Origin: Deltaproteobacteria bacterium
GTDB lineage: Bacteria; Myxococcota_A; UBA9042; DTJE01
Assembly (NCBI GenBank): GCA_016784945.1
Contig: JADHTP010000019.1
Location: 1-20,985, forward strand
Direction: 5' to 3'
DNA: 20,985 bases
The first letter of the stretch is position 1; each line of letters begins with the position of its first letter. The translations under genes and the position numbers were made by a program. Positions 14,723 through 20,985 of this stretch are shown one piece after another. The notes under the pieces were generated by a model, which was given only the letters and a program-made list of their open reading frames with translations, did no database searches and was not told the DNA's origin.

Positions 14723-17317
14723 ATGGCGACCGTTTTCAACACCGTCCGCAAACCCCGTCGTCGCTGGCCTTGGGTGCTTGGCGGGGCCGCCTTCGCCTTC
14801 GCCGCGCTTTGCACAGCGCTGTTCTTCGGTCTGGGTCCGCTGGCGACGCGGCTGGCCAAGGGGGCCGTGGACCAGCGGCTCTCCGAACTGTCCGAGGTGA
14901 TCGGCCGCCAGGTGGTGGTGTCCGGCCTGTCCTCGGGACTCACCGAAGACCTGGTGCTCGAAGGCGTGGTGGTCCCCTCCACGAACCCGGCCCACCCGAC
15001 CCTCCGGGTCCCCAGGATCCGCCTGGATTTTTCGCTTTGGGATGCCCTCATGGGACGTCGGCTGCCCCGGCGCCTGGAAGCGGAGGCCCTGTCCATCACC
15101 GTGTACATGGAGGACGGACGGGCTGACGACCTCGTGGACCTGTACCGTGGCTTGAAAAAGCTGGGCCGGCACGGGGACGGGGGCACGCAGGGCACCGGCA
15201 TACATTCGGGCCCCAGCTGGAACACGGCGGGAATCCAGGTGGTGGCCGACGGCGCGGTCGATTTCGTGGATAAGGGGTCGGGGAGCACCCTCGTCACCCT
15301 GCGCGGCCTGCACCTGGATGCCCGTGTCGGTGGGCCGGGATCGGTGACGATCCGGTTCAGCGGCAAGGCCCTGGGGCTGTCCGAGGGGGAGGCCGCCGTG
15401 GTCGGTTCCCTGTCCTGGTCTGCTGACCGCCGCCGGGCGACCTTCGAGGCCGATCGGCCCCTGGATCCAACGCTCCTCCTGGGGAAGACGCTTCCGGTGA
15501 CGGCGAAACTGGCCGGGTGCTCCGTGGAGTTCGAGCCATCAAGGAACCTCGTCACGGCGGACCTTCGGGGTCTGGAGCTACCGGACGTCGCCCCCCTCAC
15601 GGGTACCCCGGCTATTGATCGGCTGTTCCAGAGCTTCGGCACGTTCAGGGCCGACCGGGTCCGGTTGACGGCGAACCTGGCAGCGGATTCATCCCCTTGG
15701 GCGCCGCTGTCGTTTCTTCCGAAGGTGGATTCCCTGGCCTTCTGGGACGGGGGGTTCGATGCCATGGCCACCGACCCGCGGCTGGGAAGAATCCAGGTCA
15801 GGCAAGCTCACGTCAGCCTGACGCGGGGCGATTCCGACGACGAGATCCTGGTTTCGGGTGATGGGGAGATCGGCGGGAACAGGACGGGCTGGTCGCGGCT
15901 GGAAGCGCGTGCCCGGCTGGGCGGTGACGGAACGCTGCGGGAATTGAACGGTTCGGCCAAGGGTCCGGGTCTGGTGGGCCTGCTGTCCAAGGTCCACCCT
16001 CACCTCCTGCCCTGGTCCGGCGCCGAACTGGGCTTGAACCTGGTGGTCAAGGGCGACGGGAAACGTTATGGCTTCGTGGGCCGCCTGGACGGTCGGGGCC
16101 TGAGCTACCTGTGGACCAAGCTGTGCCTGGTCCCGGTCACCGACGTGGACCTGGGCATGGATTTCACGGCCATGCTGGACCTCCCCGGTGAAAAACTGAA
16201 CATCAAGGCCGATCCCATCGCCATCGGATCGGCCCGCTTCTCGCTGGAGATGGACGTGTCCAGGTTTCTCGACAAGCCCCGGATCAAGCTCCGGTTCTCC
16301 ATCCCCAAGCAGCGGTGCGAGGACGTGGCGGCCGCCATTCCTCCCGTCATGATTCCCCGCCTGGAGGGGGCCCGTTTCGATGGCTGGATGGAACTCGATC
16401 TGGTGGCGCGGGTGGACTTCAACAAGGTAAACAAGGCCTCCCTGCGGGTGAGCGCCGACCTGGAGGAATGCAAGGCGCTCGGCCTGGGCCCCCGGGTGAA
16501 CGTGGCTCGTCTCCTGAGCCGGCGATTCGTCCACCGGGTCCACGAAGAGGACCTCGACCGACGACACATCCGGCTGGGTCCCGGCACGGACTCCTGGACG
16601 CCGCTCGAAGACATCCCCGTTCCCGTGCAGCAGGCCGCCCTGGCCACCGAGGACATGGATTTCTTTGACCACTCCGGGTTCCAGGTGGGACTCATGCGAA
16701 GGGCGGTCCGGCTCAACCTGGAACGGGGCTGGTACGTATACGGGGGCAGCACCATTTCCCAGCAACTGGTCAAGAACCTGTTTCTGTCCCGGGAAAAGAC
16801 CCTGGCCCGCAAGCTCGAGGAAGCGATCATCGTCTGGGTGATGGAAGGGAAACTCGAAAAGGAGAGGATCCTCGAACTGTACCTCAACTGCATCGAGTTC
16901 GGGCGGCACATCTACGGAATCCGTTCCGCCGCCCGCGAGTACTACGACAAGACACCCCAGGAACTCACGGCCCTGGAAGGGGCCTTCATCATGGCCACCA
17001 AGCCCAAGCCCCGTTACGCCCACAAGATCTACCGGCAGCGATCGTTCAACGACTGGTGGGTGAAGCGTATGAAAGGCATCCTGGAACGCCTGCACGAGCC
17101 CATGGACGTGATCGGTTACCGGACCACAGTGACCCCGGACCCCTGTCCGCCCGATGGTCCCCGCGGCAAGTACCTGGTTCCGTGCTTCTACTATGCCGAA
17201 GAAGACCTTTATACCCAGCCCGAAGTGTCGCCCGACACGGAAATCCCGCCCGGCATGCCGGAAGAGCTTCCCACGGGACAGGTAAAGGAAGAACCTGAAG
17301 TTGATCCCGCGCCCTGA
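14723..17317 (+). CDS. AsmA-like periplasmic domain fused to GT51 peptidoglycan glycosyltransferase
   Basis: The 864-residue protein has a basic N-terminus and one membrane helix (about 15-37). About 560 residues of repeated short beta strands with Asp/Gly turns follow, in the style of AsmA or DUF748 proteins. A C-terminal GT51 domain covers about 620-800. GT51 motifs are complete: E643-D-x2-F-F-D-H-x-G, GGSTISQQLVKN (from 674), and K713-E-R-I-L-E718-L-Y-L-N-C. G-R-H-I-Y-G-I-R-S-A-A-x-E-Y-Y and ALEGAFI follow. E643 and E718 correspond to the two catalytic glutamates that polymerise lipid II. No transpeptidase (SxxK) domain follows, only a Pro/Glu-rich tail, so it is a monofunctional glycosyltransferase with an unusual front half; family members such as MtgA are near 240 residues. 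The ATG at 14723 has GAGG nine bases ahead; a TTG at 14687 in the same frame is less likely. It follows ald closely and is probably cotranscribed. Confidence 0.85.
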   Translation: MATVFNTVRKPRRRWPWVLGGAAFAFAALCTALFFGLGPLATRLAKGAVDQRLSELSEVIGRQVVVSGLSSGLTEDLVLEGVVVPSTNPAHPTLRVPRIRLDFSLWDALMGRRLPRRLEAEALSITVYMEDGRADDLVDLYRGLKKLGRHGDGGTQGTGIHSGPSWNTAGIQVVADGAVDFVDKGSGSTLVTLRGLHLDARVGGPGSVTIRFSGKALGLSEGEAAVVGSLSWSADRRRATFEADRPLDPTLLLGKTLPVTAKLAGCSVEFEPSRNLVTADLRGLELPDVAPLTGTPAIDRLFQSFGTFRADRVRLTANLAADSSPWAPLSFLPKVDSLAFWDGGFDAMATDPRLGRIQVRQAHVSLTRGDSDDEILVSGDGEIGGNRTGWSRLEARARLGGDGTLRELNGSAKGPGLVGLLSKVHPHLLPWSGAELGLNLVVKGDGKRYGFVGRLDGRGLSYLWTKLCLVPVTDVDLGMDFTAMLDLPGEKLNIKADPIAIGSARFSLEMDVSRFLDKPRIKLRFSIPKQRCEDVAAAIPPVMIPRLEGARFDGWMELDLVARVDFNKVNKASLRVSADLEECKALGLGPRVNVARLLSRRFVHRVHEEDLDRRHIRLGPGTDSWTPLEDIPVPVQQAALATEDMDFFDHSGFQVGLMRRAVRLNLERGWYVYGGSTISQQLVKNLFLSREKTLARKLEEAIIVWVMEGKLEKERILELYLNCIEFGRHIYGIRSAAREYYDKTPQELTALEGAFIMATKPKPRYAHKIYRQRSFNDWWVKRMKGILERLHEPMDVIGYRTTVTPDPCPPDGPRGKYLVPCFYYAEEDLYTQPEVSPDTEIPPGMPEELPTGQVKEEPEVDPAP

Positions 17318-17343
17318 TATCCCCTGACTGTAGACGCAGATCC

Positions 17344-19617
<2,274 letters not shown>

Positions 19618-19661
19618 CAGGCCTTCTCCTTGTGATGCACATCCATGGAATCCCTGAGCCG

Positions 19662-19690
19662 GTGTTACCGCCGGAAAACCGCCAAGTCAA
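19662..19690 (-). promoter_or_regulatory. maeB: Candidate maeB promoter
   Basis: On the minus strand TTGACT (19690-19685) is followed after 17 bases by TAACAC (19667-19662). The -35 box is good (five of six) and the -10 box weak. It lies in the 96-base gap between mnmG and maeB, with a predicted leader near 38 bases. Confidence 0.35.
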
Positions 19691-19713
19691 GTAGACGACC
19701 GCACCTTTTTCTT

Positions 19714-20985
19714 TCAGACTTCTTTTTTAACCCTGTTCGGGCCGTCAGCGGACGTTGGGGCGCGGACCCGGATCAGGAGGGCCGCCACGGCGGCCGGGGT
19801 TACGCCTTCCATGCGGGAAGCCAGCCCCAGGGTCCGGGGTCGATACTGCTTCAGCCGTTCACGAACCTCCAGGGAGAGGCCTGGCACGGTGGTGAAATCC
19901 AGGTCCGCGGGAATTTCCAGCGCTTCCAGCCGGGCGAAGCGTTCCACTTCGCGTTGCTCGTGCACGAGGTAGCCTTCATATCGGACCCGGATGGCCAGGG
20001 CCGTCCGTTCTTCGGGGGTCAGGGCGTCCAGGGCGTCCCCTTCCTCGAAGGGCGCCAGGCTGTCCACGGTGACGTCGGGCCGTCGCAATATTTCGAGCAG
20101 GGTCAGGCCCTCCCGGGGCAGGCTCTGTCCCAGGTCGGCCAGTCGCGGATTGGACGATGACACCCTGACCGCCTCCAGGGACCGACGGGCGTAATCCAGT
20201 CGTTCGGTGCGGGCCTCGTACAGGCCGCGGGCCCTGTCGGGCAGCAGACCCACCGCGGCGGCCCTTGGCGCCAGGCGATCTGCGGCGTTGTCTTCCCGCA
20301 GGTTCAGCCGGAACTCGGCTCGGGAAGTGAACATCCGGTACGGTTCGGTGACGCCCCGGGTGACCAGGTCGTCCACCATGACCCCCAGGTAGGCCTCGGC
20401 ACGGTTGAAGAACAGGGGGGGGGCCTTGCGGGTGATCAGGGCCGCATTGGCCCCGGCCAGGAGCCCCAGGGCGCCCGCCTCCTCGTATCCCGTGGTTCCC
20501 AGGACCTGGCCGGCCAGGAACAGACCGGGCACCCGCAGGGCCTGGAGGTCGCTTCCCACTTCTCTCGGGTCCACGAAGTCGTACTCGACGGCGTATCCGG
20601 GCTGGGTGATTTCGGCCCGCTCCAGGCCGGGTATTGTGCGGACGTATTCTTCCTGGACCGACAGAGGCAGGCTGGTGGAAAGACCGTTGGGATAGACCTC
20701 GGGCGAATCCAGTCCCTCGGGCTCAACGAAGACCCGGTGGGAGTCGTGGTGGGCGAAACGGACCACCTTGTCCTCGATGGACGGGCAGTACCGTGGCCCC
20801 TGGCCCTTGATGGCGCCGGTGAAGAGGGGCGCCCTGTGGAGGTTCGAACGGATGACCTCGTGGGTCCGTCCGGTGGTGGCCGTGACCCAGCACGGGCGGC
20901 GGGGCAGGGAGGTTCCGCCACCCCAAAGGGAAAACGGGCCGGCCCCCGGGTCACTGTCCTGGCGGGTCATGGCGTCCAGGTCCAG
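19714..20985 (-). CDS. mnmG: tRNA uridine 5-carboxymethylaminomethyl modification enzyme MnmG, C-terminal part (cut by window edge)
   Basis: MnmG with MnmE installs the cmnm5 (or nm5) group on wobble uridine 34 of certain tRNAs, using FAD and folate. The visible 423 residues match the family closely: GRTHEVIRSNL, GPRYCPSIEDKVVRFA, EPEGL, YPNGLSTSLP, GYAVEYDFVDPRE, AGQVLGTTGYEEAGALGLLAG, AYLGVMVDDL, EPYRMFTSRAEFRLNLREDNA, and the C-terminal YEGYL and TLGLASRMEGVTPA segments that contact tRNA and MnmE. The frame runs off the right edge. Roughly 200 N-terminal residues with the GxGxxG flavin site are missing, as the family is usually about 620-630 long. The G8 run at 20417-20424 is in frame with the conserved sequence and is not a frameshift. 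mnmE is not visible in the window. Confidence 0.96.
   Translation of the reverse strand: MDLDAMTRQDSDPGAGPFSLWGGGTSLPRRPCWVTATTGRTHEVIRSNLHRAPLFTGAIKGQGPRYCPSIEDKVVRFAHHDSHRVFVEPEGLDSPEVYPNGLSTSLPLSVQEEYVRTIPGLERAEITQPGYAVEYDFVDPREVGSDLQALRVPGLFLAGQVLGTTGYEEAGALGLLAGANAALITRKAPPLFFNRAEAYLGVMVDDLVTRGVTEPYRMFTSRAEFRLNLREDNAADRLAPRAAAVGLLPDRARGLYEARTERLDYARRSLEAVRVSSSNPRLADLGQSLPREGLTLLEILRRPDVTVDSLAPFEEGDALDALTPEERTALAIRVRYEGYLVHEQREVERFARLEALEIPADLDFTTVPGLSLEVRERLKQYRPRTLGLASRMEGVTPAAVAALLIRVRAPTSADGPNRVKKEV

Noticed and set aside
15689..17095. 468-codon minus-strand frame over the GT51 gene
   Set aside because: Antisense shadow; the catalytic GT51 motifs are on the plus strand.

Overview
The window is GC-rich (by eye about two thirds G+C) and densely coding. 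It carries 13 protein genes, all chromosomal housekeeping or envelope functions. I see no rRNA, tRNA, CRISPR array, integrase or transposase. A very cysteine-rich secreted lipoprotein, Nfn transhydrogenase, a Wzc-type tyrosine kinase and a large GT51 glycosyltransferase point to a Gram-negative bacterium of the former Deltaproteobacteria (Myxococcota, Bradymonadales or Desulfobacterota type). It probably has anaerobic or fermentative metabolism. This placement is an inference from gene content, not from a phylogenetic marker.

Left part (1-6248): an imperfect inverted repeat at the edge (1-92), then the minus-strand Cys-rich lipoprotein (136-1827). It is divergent from a plus-strand operon of a membrane-anchored PpiD/SurA-like parvulin and nfnA-nfnB. 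Both directions have recognisable sigma-70-like promoters in the shared 220-base gap. NfnAB couples NADH, NADPH and ferredoxin pools.

Middle (6249-10179): an unrecognised five-helix membrane protein with a doubtful start and a doubtful C-terminus, a 392-base non-coding and hairpin-rich stretch, then clpX (without clpP), a HIT-family hydrolase and a signal-peptide-bearing six-TPR protein. The last two overlap by four bases.

Right part (10207-20985): a minus-strand Wzc-like tyrosine kinase (a polysaccharide copolymerase with a tail of ten tyrosines) lies behind holB (DNA polymerase III delta'). Divergent from holB is a plus-strand pair, alanine dehydrogenase and an 864-residue protein whose last third is a GT51 peptidoglycan glycosyltransferase and whose first two thirds look like an AsmA-type periplasmic beta domain. 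Convergent to these are a malic enzyme-phosphotransacetylase fusion (maeB type) and the C-terminal two thirds of mnmG, cut by the window edge.

Metabolic theme: malic enzyme supplies pyruvate and NAD(P)H, Ald interconverts pyruvate and alanine, and Nfn balances the reduced carriers. The most unusual item is the AsmA-like/GT51 fusion. No clearly new multi-gene system is visible.
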